From assembly GCA_025403435.1 (NCBI GenBank), contig CM046342.1, positions 19,078,631 to 19,142,630 of the forward strand: a DNA stretch of 64,000 nucleotides. The letters run 5' to 3'. This stretch comes from Artocarpus heterophyllus (lineage: Eukaryota; Streptophyta; Magnoliopsida; Rosales; Moraceae). Under the pieces are notes generated by a model, which saw only the letters and a program-made list of their open reading frames with translations, was not told the origin of the DNA and ran no database searches. Of this stretch, positions 1 to 10,677 are shown piece after piece (the first letter of the stretch is position 1; each line of letters begins with the position of its first letter). The translations under genes and the position numbers were made by a program.

Positions 1-1260
1 CAAGCAATAAATGAACGAGACAGAAAGAGGCAATTAGCAAAGCTAGAAATAATTACCAAAAGAATATATTAATAAAAAATAACTTGCAAAAATATATTAA
101 AAAAGTAAGTAAAAGAGTAAGCAAACACAATTTATAGTGATTCGGCAATATGACTACATCCACTGTCATGAATCGATACTCAACATGGCCTTCTCTACTT
201 TCATAGTCATCTTTGGATCCGCTCACACCATATACAAGGAGGTGACTTCTTCTACTTGAAGTGCACCAAACCTTTACAAACCGTCAATTTTATATGGAGA
301 TTAGCAAACCAAAAACTCAATTTTAGAAAAGTTTGAAAATCTATCACTCAAAAAAGAATTATTTTAATTTTTAAAATAATAGCTCATTCAAACAAGAATC
401 TCTTCAAATATAGTAAATACAATGTATGTAAGCAATTGGAGTGGCTGGAATAGCTTTCAAAATGTAAGAATGATGTAAGTACTTGTGTGTGAAAGAAGAG
501 AATGCTCAAAGAACATTGTGGGAAAAATTAAAAGAATGCTTAGAATCTCAATCTTTTACTTGGGATGGTTTAACATATGTTTTTGTGGCTCAAAACACCA
601 AAACAGAGGCATTTCTAAGCTAAAAGAGCCGTTATGGCTCATATCCCAAGGTCAAACACTAGTCATTACAGTCTGTCTCGTAGGCCTAAAAAAAGTCCGA
701 CAGGCTAGATTTTGAAGTTACGATAAAACATGCCCAACAGTCTACAAACCGACACGCAGAGACAAGGTATTTGACAACCCAGTTGTGCTAATCTGGCAAG
801 CCGGTAGAAAGCATGTGAAAACATGATCTTTGTCCTATTTAACTAGCATGCCGGTCCTGTTGGACTTGGCATCCTCTAATTTTATCTAAAAAGCTCTTTT
901 TCAAAACCATTAGATAAAATGAAATAAAGACAGTTTGATTATTATAAAAACAAATAAAAAAACTCTCAAACACACAAAATTATTTCCAAAAGGATCAACA
1001 ATTATTTTTGAAACTAAGATTAATTTATATCGATTATAGAAAATGTTTCCAAAATAATGTTTATGTAAGTTTTAAAACCATAAAATGCAAAAGTGAGCAT
1101 GTGCTAGAGGTTAAAGGGTGCTTCGCACGACAATTATAAGACTAAAGAGAATAATAAGGCCTATAATTACAAGTCTTACATATCTTCAATTCTTGTTTCT
1201 CTTCTTCTTTACCATCTTCAAATTGCTCCAAGCCTTGATCTCTATTGAGAGGTAGAATTT
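1..1260 (-). repeat. degenerate LTR-like remnant, probably Sirevirus-type copia
   Basis: No coding region is supported. The stretch resembles the reverse complement of the copia-B LTR at 8595-10066 in layout: a segment reading tttatagtgattcgg near 131 parallels the reverse complement of the copia-B LTR near 9880, and a cluster of CGACAGGC/GGCAAGCC motifs at about 685-855 parallels that LTR's cluster at 9030-9260. Boundaries are guesses. The assignment rests on layout and short matches, so it could be another LTR family. Confidence 0.35.
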
Positions 1261-2640
1261 GCTTCTAATTTAAGCTTAACATAACTGAAGAAATTAATTA
1301 GCCATTTAGCAATATAAAATTGTTTTGTTATCATCAAAACTAATTTAATTAAATCAATGAATCCTTAGGGCCAATAGCGATGCCCGTCCGTGGTGCATGA
1401 CTGAGGTCTGATGACGATGATGTTTGGAAGTGGCGGAGTTACTGATTGCAGCCATGGGGAAGCTACTCAAGTTTTGGGATCTTAGATTTAAGATTTGGGC
1501 ATGCTTTAAAATGAGGGACTAAGATTAAAAGTAATATTAAATTAATAGTTGAGATTGATTTGACTAAAAATTTAATATAAAAAGTGAGTATAATCAGTTG
1601 TACCTGTTTTTATTCTAACCTCCATAGACAACACAATTTAAGCCATTGATTAATCTGAGGGTCTAAAATTTATAATGCACCAGTAGAGAGTATTTGCGCT
1701 CCCACGCCAACATTTCCCATAAAAATAACTAATTTGATTCACTTTTTAGAGCCTATATATAATAGTAACAATAATTTGATTGGTAGGCCCCTTTTCATAT
1801 TGACTTCACAGAAGGTGCAATTTCTTCTTCTTCTTCTCTTTTTTATTATTATTATTTTTTATTTAGTGCTATTATCTGGGTAGTAGAGGTTGGGCGCATG
1901 TGATAGTTTATGAGGTATAGTATCCCACTAACACAAAGGTATGTCAGGCAATTTAATGTGACAATGAGTCTCAATATGGAAATTGCCAGCTGTCTTTGGG
2001 GAGACTGAGGGCAACAAATAATAACCCCCATGTTTGTCTACTAGTACTTGAATTCAAAGGGAAATTTGCTGTTGCTAGATTAGCAATATTTTAATATAAA
2101 GGAAAGGATGAAGTTTTATAACTGGTACTTCATTATTTCAACAATATTTTAATGGAGCATGATCCATGTGACTTGTTTAATTGGTCTGGCCTGGAAAAAA
2201 CAAATGCAATATAAAACAGCCAGTCAAAAATTGCATTATGTAAATTTAATAACATTTGACATGCATGACACATTCTATTTTTTTTTTTTTTTCTCTAGTA
2301 TCTCTACCATGAAAACTTGATAAAGATCACATGATGCAATATTCCACTATCGGTGGCAAATTAACAATCAGTCTGTGTTAAGGAAAAAATGCAACAAGCA
2401 CTTCAATAAAAGACAAGAAGGATTCTGTTTTTCTTTTTTCTTTTTTAATAAAATGAAAAACAAAACTTATAAATGAGTACAAAACTTCTACAAATCAAAT
2501 CATATCCCCACTAAAATGAAGTACAAACAGCAATAGAGTATCATATCCGAGAACAAGCAGAAAGCACAAAAGAGAGGAAAAATTGGATTCTCTTGAGAAA
2601 AAAAGTGAAATGCTAGATACCTAAATATTGATCCATCATG
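1261..2640. other. intergenic, no gene seen (3' flank of permease)
   Basis: AT-rich DNA with no convincing ORF on either strand. It includes a CTT/ATT-rich low-complexity run at about 1819-1862 and a T run near 2277-2293. The part next to 2659 must hold the 3' untranslated region of the minus-strand permease gene. Confidence 0.5.
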
Positions 2641-2658
2641 TATTACTTTACAATCAAC

Positions 2659-4098
2659 CTAGTCTATTTCTTCACGATCCAATTTTTCTTCACCCTTGTT
2701 GAACTCAAACCACATCTTTTCTCTGCAGAGATTTATCAAGAAGTACCAAGCAATTCCAAACACAGTCAACAAAGCACTAATCAAAAGAACTGGTTTAGCA
2801 GCCACAACCATAACATACACCAAAAACCCAGATGGAATCAAACACATCACAATTAATCCTCCCAATCCCATTGGAACGCTAAATGGCCTCTTCACTTCTG
2901 GTAACTTCCTTCTTAGCCAAAGGAAAGATGCAAATTCTAACAACATTCCTAAACCGTACAAGAAATTTGCAGATGAAATGATGTCGGAAAAATCCATGTA
3001 TGAGACTACTAGTGGTACCATTGTTGATACCAAAATTCCCAACCAAGGAGTGTTGAACCACTTGGACCGCGCTCCGAATATTCGAGGCAAAAATCCTAAT
3101 TCTGCCATGCCCAAGATCTGGTATGCACTGCTAGTCAATTGGGCTTCGAATAATCCGATCACGGATAAAACCACACCGATTTCGATCCAGATCTTCAACC
3201 ATTTCCCTGCAATCATTTCAGCAACATTGGCCAAGTACCCATCAACCCAATTCTCTTGATCTAAAGGTACAGACCCAGTTGCAGCCATGAGAGGCGCTAA
3301 GTAACCAAAGCATGATAAAATCATAGCAGAGAAAAGTGCTCTTGGGTATGTCTTTTGTGGTTGCTCCACTTCACCAGCCAAAGTGCTAGCATTGTCCCAA
3401 AAATTCAAGTTCCAAAAGAGGGTGTTGAAGAACAATGTCCAATCTTTCTTAACACCATCTTGACCCAAACTAACCCACCTGACAGGATCAATCTTGGGAA
3501 TTGCAAAAAGAATCATCAAAACAAATGGTAAAAGTGACACAATTCCCAATGTGACTGCAGTATAACCAACTATAGTCAAACCTGTATAGTTGAGAAAAGA
3601 GAGGAACAAAGTGGAGACCAATATTGCAAAGTAGCGAGGGAATCCTGAAGAGAAGATTGGGATTACCAGCTTGAGATAGTCAACACAAAGAACAAGATAT
3701 GAGGCCAAGTTGATGGCCCCACTAAGGAACTTCCAAGAGCCCATGACGGAGCCCCAAAAGGGGCCAAAAGCCTGGTTTGCCCATATCACAAAGCCTCCAT
3801 TTCCCGGGAAGGCAGTGGCTAGCTCCGCGGTGATGAGTGCCTCCGGGATGCTCCAAATGAAGGGGAAGATGAGGAACCCGAGGATGGCGAGGAGAGGCCC
3901 TGCGGCCCCCACTGCGGGCTCCTCACCATAGGGGCCGCCAGAGACCTCAAAGTAGATGAGGAAGATGAGAGGGATGAGAGCAAGTTTGTTGTTGGCATGC
4001 TTTTGATCAGTTGCCGGTTGTTCTGCTTCCACTTCATGAACATGATGATCAAGTAAGAGCTGTGTTGTCGTTATTGTATCAGAGTTTGAGGATCCCAT
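2659..4098 (-). CDS. polyamine/amino-acid permease, PUT (LAT) family
   Basis: An uninterrupted 479-codon reading frame encodes an APC-superfamily permease of the plant polyamine uptake transporter (PUT/LAT, RMV1-like) type. After a hydrophilic N-terminus of about 38 residues the first membrane helix carries EVSGGPYG (residues 51-58), the unwound-helix substrate motif of the family. [19 protein letters not shown] (84-102) and the family block [20 protein letters not shown] (234-253) follow, with about 12 hydrophobic helices in all and a short charged C-terminal tail. Known family members import putrescine, spermidine and spermine, and some import paraquat, at the plasma membrane or endomembranes. 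The length is normal and there is no intron, as in several PUT genes. The start is the first ATG, preceded by a CAA-repeat leader; the stop is TAG. It is the only intact host gene in the window. The PUT subtype (PUT5-like is my guess) and the substrate are inferred. Confidence 0.93.
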   Translation of the reverse strand: MGSSNSDTITTTQLLLDHHVHEVEAEQPATDQKHANNKLALIPLIFLIYFEVSGGPYGEEPAVGAAGPLLAILGFLIFPFIWSIPEALITAELATAFPGNGGFVIWANQAFGPFWGSVMGSWKFLSGAINLASYLVLCVDYLKLVIPIFSSGFPRYFAILVSTLFLSFLNYTGLTIVGYTAVTLGIVSLLPFVLMILFAIPKIDPVRWVSLGQDGVKKDWTLFFNTLFWNLNFWDNASTLAGEVEQPQKTYPRALFSAMILSCFGYLAPLMAATGSVPLDQENWVDGYLANVAEMIAGKWLKIWIEIGVVLSVIGLFEAQLTSSAYQILGMAELGFLPRIFGARSKWFNTPWLGILVSTMVPLVVSYMDFSDIISSANFLYGLGMLLEFASFLWLRRKLPEVKRPFSVPMGLGGLIVMCLIPSGFLVYVMVVAAKPVLLISALLTVFGIAWYFLINLCREKMWFEFNKGEEKLDREEID

Positions 4099-4300
4099 TG
4101 AATTCTTTTAATTTGTTGTTGTTGTTGGAAAAGTGTTGATTTCTCTTTTTCAATCGTTTTTTCTGCTGATTTTCATGGTGTATATCTGTGTGATTGATTG
4201 GTTTGGACCCACTAAGGCCATCCAACTAACGATTACTTAACAGTCAACATAATTTATTGAACAACAAAGACAACAACAACAACAATGGGGTCTCAAATCT
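4099..4300 (-). promoter_or_regulatory. 5' leader and proximal promoter of the permease
   Basis: Read on the minus strand, a CAACAACAACAACAA run lies about 20 bases before the ATG, typical of unstructured plant leaders. A possible TATA-like element (caataaatt, around 4246-4256) lies roughly 150 bases upstream of the ATG, next to a TTGAC W-box core. This comes from inspection only; the transcription start is unknown. Confidence 0.3.
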
Positions 4301-4393
4301 TAATTTTTTTAAATATTAATTAACAAATGATAATTTAATTTCTATTTTCACATTTAAACTACATACGTCTCTACTCATAAAAACGTTCTTGAG

Positions 4394-4863
4394 TTAATTA
4401 CATAGTAATTCTTGCTAGTATTAATTAGTTTCTAATTTGTCAATTTATTCTTAGAAATTACAAACACATGTTTTTAATTTGAATAGTTTTCCTCAATCTC
4501 ATCCAGTTTATGGAGCAAAAACATGAGAAAAGAAAAAAAGACCCTTTATTTAGGTTGAATTTATTATTTTTCATAAAGAAAAAAATTTTGAAAAAAATTT
4601 GAACATTTAAAAACCCTCAAATTTATGATCTTCTTTCTAACATTTGATGTTTTCATATCATGTTTTTGTTACGTTTTTTTTTAAATGTATGAAATATTTT
4701 TATACACCTTTTAAGGTATTTTATGGTTTTGTCCAAATTTTTTCCACGTAAGGAATGAGATTAAAAGAAAATTTTCAGATTCAAAAAATATTTTCATGTT
4801 ATCTAAAAACAAAAAAATAAATTAAAAAATTATTAAAACTAAAAAGTATAATTATATAATTCA
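4394..4863. mobile_element. foldback MITE-like element, family M1 copy 1
   Basis: About 470 bp with imperfect terminal inverted repeats: TTAATTACATAGTAATT on the left and the reverse complement of agtataattatataattca on the right. A second copy of the same family, with better-preserved arms, lies at 47954-48421. Both share the subterminal segment containing ttcttagaaattacaaa and an internal segment near aaaacatgagaaaag. Non-coding. The superfamily is not assigned because no clear target duplication is visible. Confidence 0.55.
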
Positions 4864-5258
4864 CTTATGTTTTTCTTACAAGTGTGGACATTTTGCTGTA
4901 TAATAACGAAAAAGACTTGACTAGAGTTGTAGACATGCTCTAATTACCAAAAAAGAAGGAAAAAAAAGTACTTGATTGGTAATCAATATATTTTACTAAT
5001 ACAATTACGATGTATTTTATCCTTTACAGTTGCATAATATCTATTGCTTTTTTAATTAAAATGTTGGACTAAACTCTTTTTTTTAAATGTTAAAACTTTT
5101 TTTTTGGTAGATAAAAAAAATTGTTAAACTAAACCTTGCCTTTGCTCCACTAAAAAAAAAAGCCCTACATTTGGTAGAGGTCCAGCCATCTTTGTCCCTT
5201 TTTCTCGTGGTGTTATAATGAAACCAGTGTGGGTCCATTTCCCAAAAAAAAAAAAAAT

Positions 5259-5998
5259 AGTGTGGGAATGTTTCAGCACATGTTGCGATTAGTTTATTGT
5301 TTATTGCATAGTGAGGGACTCGAAAAAAATACTAAAAAAATAATTCCATGTATTTTTCTTGAATACTACTTCTGTTTCTTTTGTTATCAAAATACCCAAA
5401 ATTTTCTCTATATTTTAAAAATTATACTCAAAATGCTACCTGAAAGTAATTAATTTTTTAAAAATTTTAAGATTATTCTATCCTGGTATATATTAAATTG
5501 AAAGATTATTTTGTTAATGTGTATTTTTGTCTCCGATGAGTGTGTTTATTTTTTTTATTAAATTTCTTAAAAAACGAAAATTGTTCTTCCTAATCTTTAC
5601 TAAATACAATTTTAAACATTATTTAACCAAAATATTAAATAGAATCATTCTTAAAAAGTTGTAGACTCTTAAAATAATTTTAGTATTCGCTTCATTAAAA
5701 TATTTATTTGAATATCTAAAATTACATTTTCTTTAATTTTTAAGTCAAGTTATAAAATAATATTTAATATATATTGAAAAAAATAATATTGAAATTTTTA
5801 AAAATTAATTACTTCAAGGGTATTTTAAGTATGATTTTGAAAACACGTGGGGTGTTTAGGCATTTAAATAATAAAACAGATAAAAATAGTATTTAGGCAA
5901 AACACAAAGTATGTTTTAAGTATTTTTCCTAAATTTCTTACTATGCAATAAACAATAAACTGACTCCCACATTGTAACACGTGTGAATCCCACAACAT
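5259..5998. mobile_element. long inverted-repeat (foldback) element
   Basis: An exact 22-bp inverted repeat (5291-5312 and 5940-5961, core TTTATTGTTTATTGCATA) sits inside longer imperfect arms. The outer left arm gtgggaatg matches the reverse complement of the right end near 5965-5995. An inner pair (around 5435-5460 versus 5795-5820, aagtaattaattttt) is also inverted. The centre is very AT-rich and non-coding. Its size and symmetry suit a MITE or foldback transposon; the ends and target duplication are unresolved. Confidence 0.55.
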
Positions 5999-6539
5999 TT
6001 TTTTTTAAATGGACACATGAATTTCCTTATATCACGACAAGAAAAAGTGAGAAAGCTTTTTATGCGAGAGTAAGTTCCTACTTGTTCAGTAAAAGCTCAT
6101 TCAGTTATGTTCATATTGAATGTAAGAAATCCGTCAACAACACCTGATAGATAGTGGTGAGCGACGAACAAATGATGGAAATGAGAATAGATATTACTTA
6201 CAAAATGAACCTTCCGCAGTAGGTTTAAAATAAATTATGCGTATACATTCAAATAGTTTTATGCATGTACATTTTGAAACCGAGGTTGTAGTCATACAAC
6301 CTTAGTCTAAATTATTTTAAGATTAATATGTTGCAACAAATATACATATATTTTCAAATAAGATAATTATAATAATATTTAGTTTTAGAAAAGTTGTAAA
6401 ATAGTTTTATTGTAAATTAAGAAATTTTTTAAGTAATTATTACCATGTTTAAAAAAATTTATTCCGTAAATCTAAGTATTTTATGATACGTATATTTATG
6501 TATAAAATTACGTAGTTAAATAAAAGCCACATAAGTTGA
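5999..6539. other. intergenic, no gene seen
   Basis: AT-rich sequence without a supported ORF, RNA gene or recognisable repeat boundary. Confidence 0.4.
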
Positions 6540-6872
6540 ATTATTATATGAAACTTGTTAATTGTTATCCGATCAAACCTAAATGTTTTTCCTCAAACTT
6601 TAATCTAGTTATCCACATGTTCATAGGCAGTGGTGTAAAATTCCTCAACAACAAGAATGACAACAGCTTCGGGATTGGAATATCGCTAATGATCTTGAAA
6701 AGTTTATGCTCAGCTCGCAGAGGCCCATTTTCTTGAAGGCTGAATCCTCGTTGTCTCTTTTTTTTAAAAAGGACTCCTTATACCGGGCAAAGGCCTCTTT
6801 GGACACAAACTTAGTAGGATAATACTTTAACAGAAGTGGAAGTCGAGCTCGTTTTGACACCATTATCAACAA
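6540..6872 (-). pseudogene. Athila-like gypsy gag/N-terminal domain relic
   Basis: Minus-strand translation begins MVSKRAR near 6861 and reads FVSKEAFARYKESF. After a frameshift it reads AEHKLFKIISDIPIP in one frame and VVEEFYTTAYEHVDN in another. These blocks resemble the N-terminal plant-transposon domain found in Athila-group polyproteins, where a F-[IV]-[ST]-x-E-A-x-x-R-Y segment is followed by a V-x-E-F-Y-x-x-A-Y-E segment. It is short, frameshifted and without the downstream gag, so non-functional. It lies just downstream, on the minus strand, of the LTR-like block at 6900-7807. The assignment is by remembered motif pattern and is moderately sure. Confidence 0.5.
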
Positions 6873-6899
6873 TTAAAAAATAGACTCAGCAATCACAAA

Positions 6900-7807
6900 A
6901 CACAATCCACAATTCTAAAACCAATTAAAAATGCCGAACCCAAACCAAGAGAAAAATAACGAATCACAGATTAAGCAACAAAGTCACAACATTCCAGAAA
7001 AAGTCCCACTATGTCCCTACAAAAATCCAGCCAAAACAATGCCAAGCCAAATTATCGAACAACCTTCTTTGTAAATCCTAAGAGATAATAAAAAATTAAC
7101 CAAATCCCACTAGAATTCCGAATGCTTAAATTCTCAATATGACATCAATTTCACAGTCACTCCAAATTGCAACAACTAACCACAAAAGTTTCTACAAAAT
7201 AACAAGACTTGGCTAAATAGTTCATTCACTACCAAGAATGACAGTGGAGGTAAACTTACGCGGTGAGAAATGCTTCAAAGTTAGAGTGGCGCAAGAAACC
7301 TTTTCAACCCAACAAAGTCCAGCTAAAAACCGGTGGTTTCCTTCAAAATCCAGCTAGGTGGTGTCGAAGCATGGCGGAACCAGACAATGTGGATCAATGG
7401 TAAAAGTTTGGGTGTGATTTTGGGTACCAAGTAGTGAGATTTTGGTGTTGGAAGGTGATGAAGAATGAAGAAGAAGGAGAGAAATCGTGAGAAGAAAAAG
7501 GGTTTTGAAAAAATTTGGGAATTTTTCTCTATTTTGGTCTTTCTCCTGATGTTGTGCCGCGGCGTTGATTCTTGTGTGCTGCAGCACGAAGACCTAATTT
7601 GGGGTTTTTTAAGGTTCCTGCTTGGTGTCACGGCTTTCTCTGGTGATATTACGTCATTGAGGCCTAGGGCTTTAGAGTGTTTGAAACATAGTATGGGCAC
7701 TGTGGTGCCCACGAGTTTGAGTCACGGTACTGCTCGGTCCTCTTTTTATGCTGAATTCTCCCTTTCTAAGCATAGTGTCCAAAAATTGTAAGCTTTTGGT
7801 GGCAGAC
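6900..7807 (-). repeat. Ty3/gypsy (Athila-type) LTR, probable
   Basis: Directly downstream, on the minus strand, of a polypurine tract (ggcaagtttggggg, reverse complement of about 7810-7824), sequence starting TGTCTGCCACC runs leftwards without a convincing gene. The order integrase, polypurine tract, TG start fits a 3' LTR. The left boundary is unknown. The small overlapping ORFs at 7323-7712 (-) and 7465-7791 (+) show no recognisable domain and are not called as genes. Confidence 0.45.
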
Positions 7808-7811
7808 AACC

Positions 7812-7898
7812 CCCCAAACTTGCCAAAGACCTAATTAAAAGTGGCAAACGTTCTGCCCTGCCCCAAACTTGCCAAAGACCTGATTAAATGTGACAAAC
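7812..7898. repeat. 49-bp tandem duplication containing the polypurine tract
   Basis: Two copies of a unit starting ccccaaacttgccaaagacc, at about 7812 and 7861, repeat with small changes (ctaattaaaagtggcaaac versus tgattaaatgtgacaaac). On the minus strand each copy carries a gtttgggg polypurine run, so the gypsy polypurine tract is duplicated. Confidence 0.6.
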
Positions 7899-8027
7899 AA
7901 AAAAAGTTATATTTGTAACACTAAAAATAAAATTAACCTAAGAAACAAACAAAAATATAATGAAATAAAAATAACACGAAGACTAAAAATAGAAAAAAGA
8001 AAGAACAAAGCTAAAGTTTAAAAAGCT

Positions 8028-8560
8028 TGGGTTGCCTCTCGAGAGACACTTGTTTTATAGTCGTCAGTTAGACTATTCTTTTTCTTAGGATGAAAAAAGC
8101 ATTGTCTGTTGACTTTGAATGCTCCTTCTCTATATAATTGAGTTCCATTGCTCTATATAGAAACACTTTTAGTACCGTGAATGGCCTTGGCCACTTCGAC
8201 TTGACCTTTCCTGGGAATGGATGAAGCCTTGAAGTGTAAAGCAACACCTTTTAACCAGGTGAGAATTCCCTTCTTAGGATATGCTTTTCATGCCATGCTT
8301 TAGTCCGCTGCTCATAGATCTTATTCTCATATGCTTCATTTTGGAACTCATCCATCTCATTGATTGGTAAAATTCATTTCTCACCCATCGCTTGCAAGTT
8401 CATGTTCAGTTGCTTCATTACCTAATAAGCTCTATGCTCTAGCTCCACTCATGCCTTTCCATAACCAACCTATAGGGAGACAACCCTATTAGTGTCTTGA
8501 AAGCACTTTGGTACGTTGATAACGCATCATCCAACTTCTTGGCCTAATCTTTCTGTCGAC
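8028..8560 (-). pseudogene. Ty3/gypsy integrase C-terminal relic
   Basis: Minus-strand conceptual translation gives LDDALSTYQSAFKTLIGLSP followed by PYRLVMERHEWS, then NEMDEFQNEAYENKIYEQR, TKAWHEKHILRREFSPG, KVLLYTSRLHPFPGKVKSKW and PRPFTVLKVF. These are the end of the integrase catalytic core and the GPF/Y-like C-terminal module of Athila/Tat gypsy elements. Several stops and frame changes interrupt it. The polypurine tract near 7815 and an LTR-like block follow at the expected place. The core DDE residues are not in this piece. Confident as a gypsy relic, less so on lineage. Confidence 0.75.
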
Positions 8561-8594
8561 CCTAAGGTTTCACAAAGAATTTTTGAATTAGTTT

Positions 8595-10066
8595 TGATGG
8601 TACCAAATACAATTTTTGTTTTTATGTATATAATACAAACTTAGCTAATGATATTCTTGATTGTTGCAAAGTTGAAGTCTAAGCAAAGTCAAGTGAAGCA
8701 TGTTCAGGAATTTTCAAGCTATGGACGCAAAAAGGATTGGACTCATGAAGACTTAAAGATTACAAGTTACTATTTGTTTTAAGTCTACATGTAAAGTAGG
8801 CAATACTTCAAAAACTATAAGGTCAATACAAACTTAATTCACACACACACACACACATTTGGATTTACAAAGTGATTTTAAATCTTGTTGCATATGTTTT
8901 TCAATATCCTAAAATTGTTTTTATACTTAGATGTTGTTCAAATTGAAGACTAAAATCACTTAAATAAAGTTTTATAAAAATTGTATTTTGAAAACATGTC
9001 ATGCAATTTTTTTATCAAAGCAGATTGGCTTACCGACCAATCAGAATTAGCTTACCGAACCCTAGGTTCGGCTGTCAAATACCCTGTTTCGGCCTGCTAA
9101 AGAAAGTGCCTAAAGGCAGCCTTCAAGACAGCCTTGGATGGCCTACCAAAGGCCCTAACTGGCCTGGCGACTACTTTGACCTATCAATGTTGAGGTTTGA
9201 AAAAAGTTTTTGATAGCCAGCTGGTGGTCCAAGTTTGGCCTATCGAACTGCCAAAGCGGCCTGCTGATTAAATGATCGTTTGGAGTCCTCTTTTTAAAAT
9301 TTCAAATTTGTCCTACCGAACAAATTGTCTGTCCTATCAATTGTTTATAGCGACTAGTTTTTGGCCATTAGAACTCCATTTGCAATGGTTTTTTTGACCC
9401 AAAATTGATTCTTTAGGCCACAAATGAGTACTTGGAGGCTATATATACACCTCCATTCATTGTGCAAAGGTTAAGAACTCTATTACAAGCATTCCTGCAT
9501 TATTTTCAAAGCATTCAATCTATATACACTCTTGAGCTTACATTTTCTATACACTTCTTTGAGAGTTGCTCATATCCCAATTTTAAGCTTAACATTGTAT
9601 ACATTTACCCTTGGAGAGTTTATTTTGTGAGTGATCCAAAATCCTTGTAAAACATACCCTTTGGTATTTATGTTTTCAAGTCTTATAAATTGAGGGTTCT
9701 TGGTTAGTCATCTTCATGAAAAATTTGATGTTTGTAAAAAGGTGTGGTGAGCCTTGGATAAAGCAAGTCGCCGTTATTGTGCAAGAAGTGATCGTATTGA
9801 AAAGATCGTCGTAATAGTGAAAAAGGTTGAGTAAAGGTTTGCTCAGCAGTAGTAGACATAGACATTTTGTTGAACCACTATAAATAGCGTTTGTATTTCT
9901 CTTTCCTAAACTTTTACTTTAATGCATTTATAGTTGTCTACATCATTCAATATCATTGTTTGTGTATTTATAGCTTGAGCAATTTTTATCTAGAATTTTC
10001 CAATAATTGTAAAAAGTGTTAAAAACCCAATTCACCCTCTCTTAGATAGCTATTCTTGGGCTAACA
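8595..10066 (+). repeat. copia-B 5' LTR
   Basis: Starts near TGATGGTACCAAATAC and ends GGGCTAACA just before a primer-binding-like ttgtatcagagc (10069-10080). It contains a (CA)n microsatellite at about 8840-8857 and a diffuse cluster of the CGGCCTG/CCGAAC motif at 9030-9260. Its last 200 bases carry the ttgaaccactataaatagc segment. The 5' boundary is inferred from the TG start, because no partner LTR is present. Confidence 0.6.
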
Positions 10067-10068
10067 AT

Positions 10069-10080
10069 TTGTATCAGAGC
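10069..10080 (+). other. copia-B primer-binding site (initiator tRNA-Met)
   Basis: ttgtatcagagc differs by one base from TGGTATCAGAGC, the usual site complementary to plant initiator tRNA-Met, and lies two bases after the LTR end. Confidence 0.7.
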
Positions 10081-10149
10081 AGGAAGCTCGATTTCATTTT
10101 TGAAATGCAGTGAACAATCTTGAGCATGGTTACTTAAAATTTTCAAAAC

Positions 10150-10677
10150 TTGGGATGTCAATCTATTCATAGTCCTCCTTTTTTCAATGGAACCGACTAT
10201 AATTGTTAGAAAACTTCCGTAGACTATGATCTTTGGGACATTCTTGAAAATGGTCCTTTTAAACCGACAAAAGAGTTGGAAAAGATTTTAATTCCAAAAG
10301 AGCCCAAAGAGTATCGTGATGATGATAAGGAAAAGTTGTCATTAAATGCTAGAGCTATAAATATATTATATTATGCATTAGATAGAAATGAATTCAATAA
10401 GATCACGTATTGCACAAGCGCACAAGAAATATGGTGCACACTACAAATTGTACATGAAGGCACTAATCAAGCTAAGGGGACTAAAATTAATTTTCTCCTT
10501 CATAATTATAAAATGTTCAAAATGAAAGATCATGAATATATTGGTGAAATGTACGCTAGATTTATCGATATTGTTAATAGTTTAAATTCTCTTGATAGGA
10601 CATTTACTCAAACTGAATTGGTTAGGAAACATAATAGATCACTACCAACCGCATCGCACATGCAGAGAACAACATTG
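10150..10677 (+). pseudogene. copia-B gag, N-terminal part
   Basis: Frames reading PPFFNGT, then DYDLWDILENGPF and IPKEPKEYRDDDKEKLSLNA match the Sirevirus-type gag opening, followed by ALDRNEFNKI and AQEIWCTLQIVHEGTNQAKG (the UBN2-like gag core) and YARFIDIVNSL. There is a deletion or frame break near 10205, where YNC is followed by a stop. The frame is cut at 10677 by insertion of copia-A1 and resumes at 20342 after the target duplication. Confidence 0.75.

Noticed and set aside
2696..3259. 187-codon plus-strand ORF
   Set aside because: It is antisense to the permease gene and has no recognisable domain.
7323..7791. Two overlapping ORFs (129 aa minus, 108 aa plus)
   Set aside because: They overlap on opposite strands in LTR-like DNA; neither shows a domain or conserved motif.
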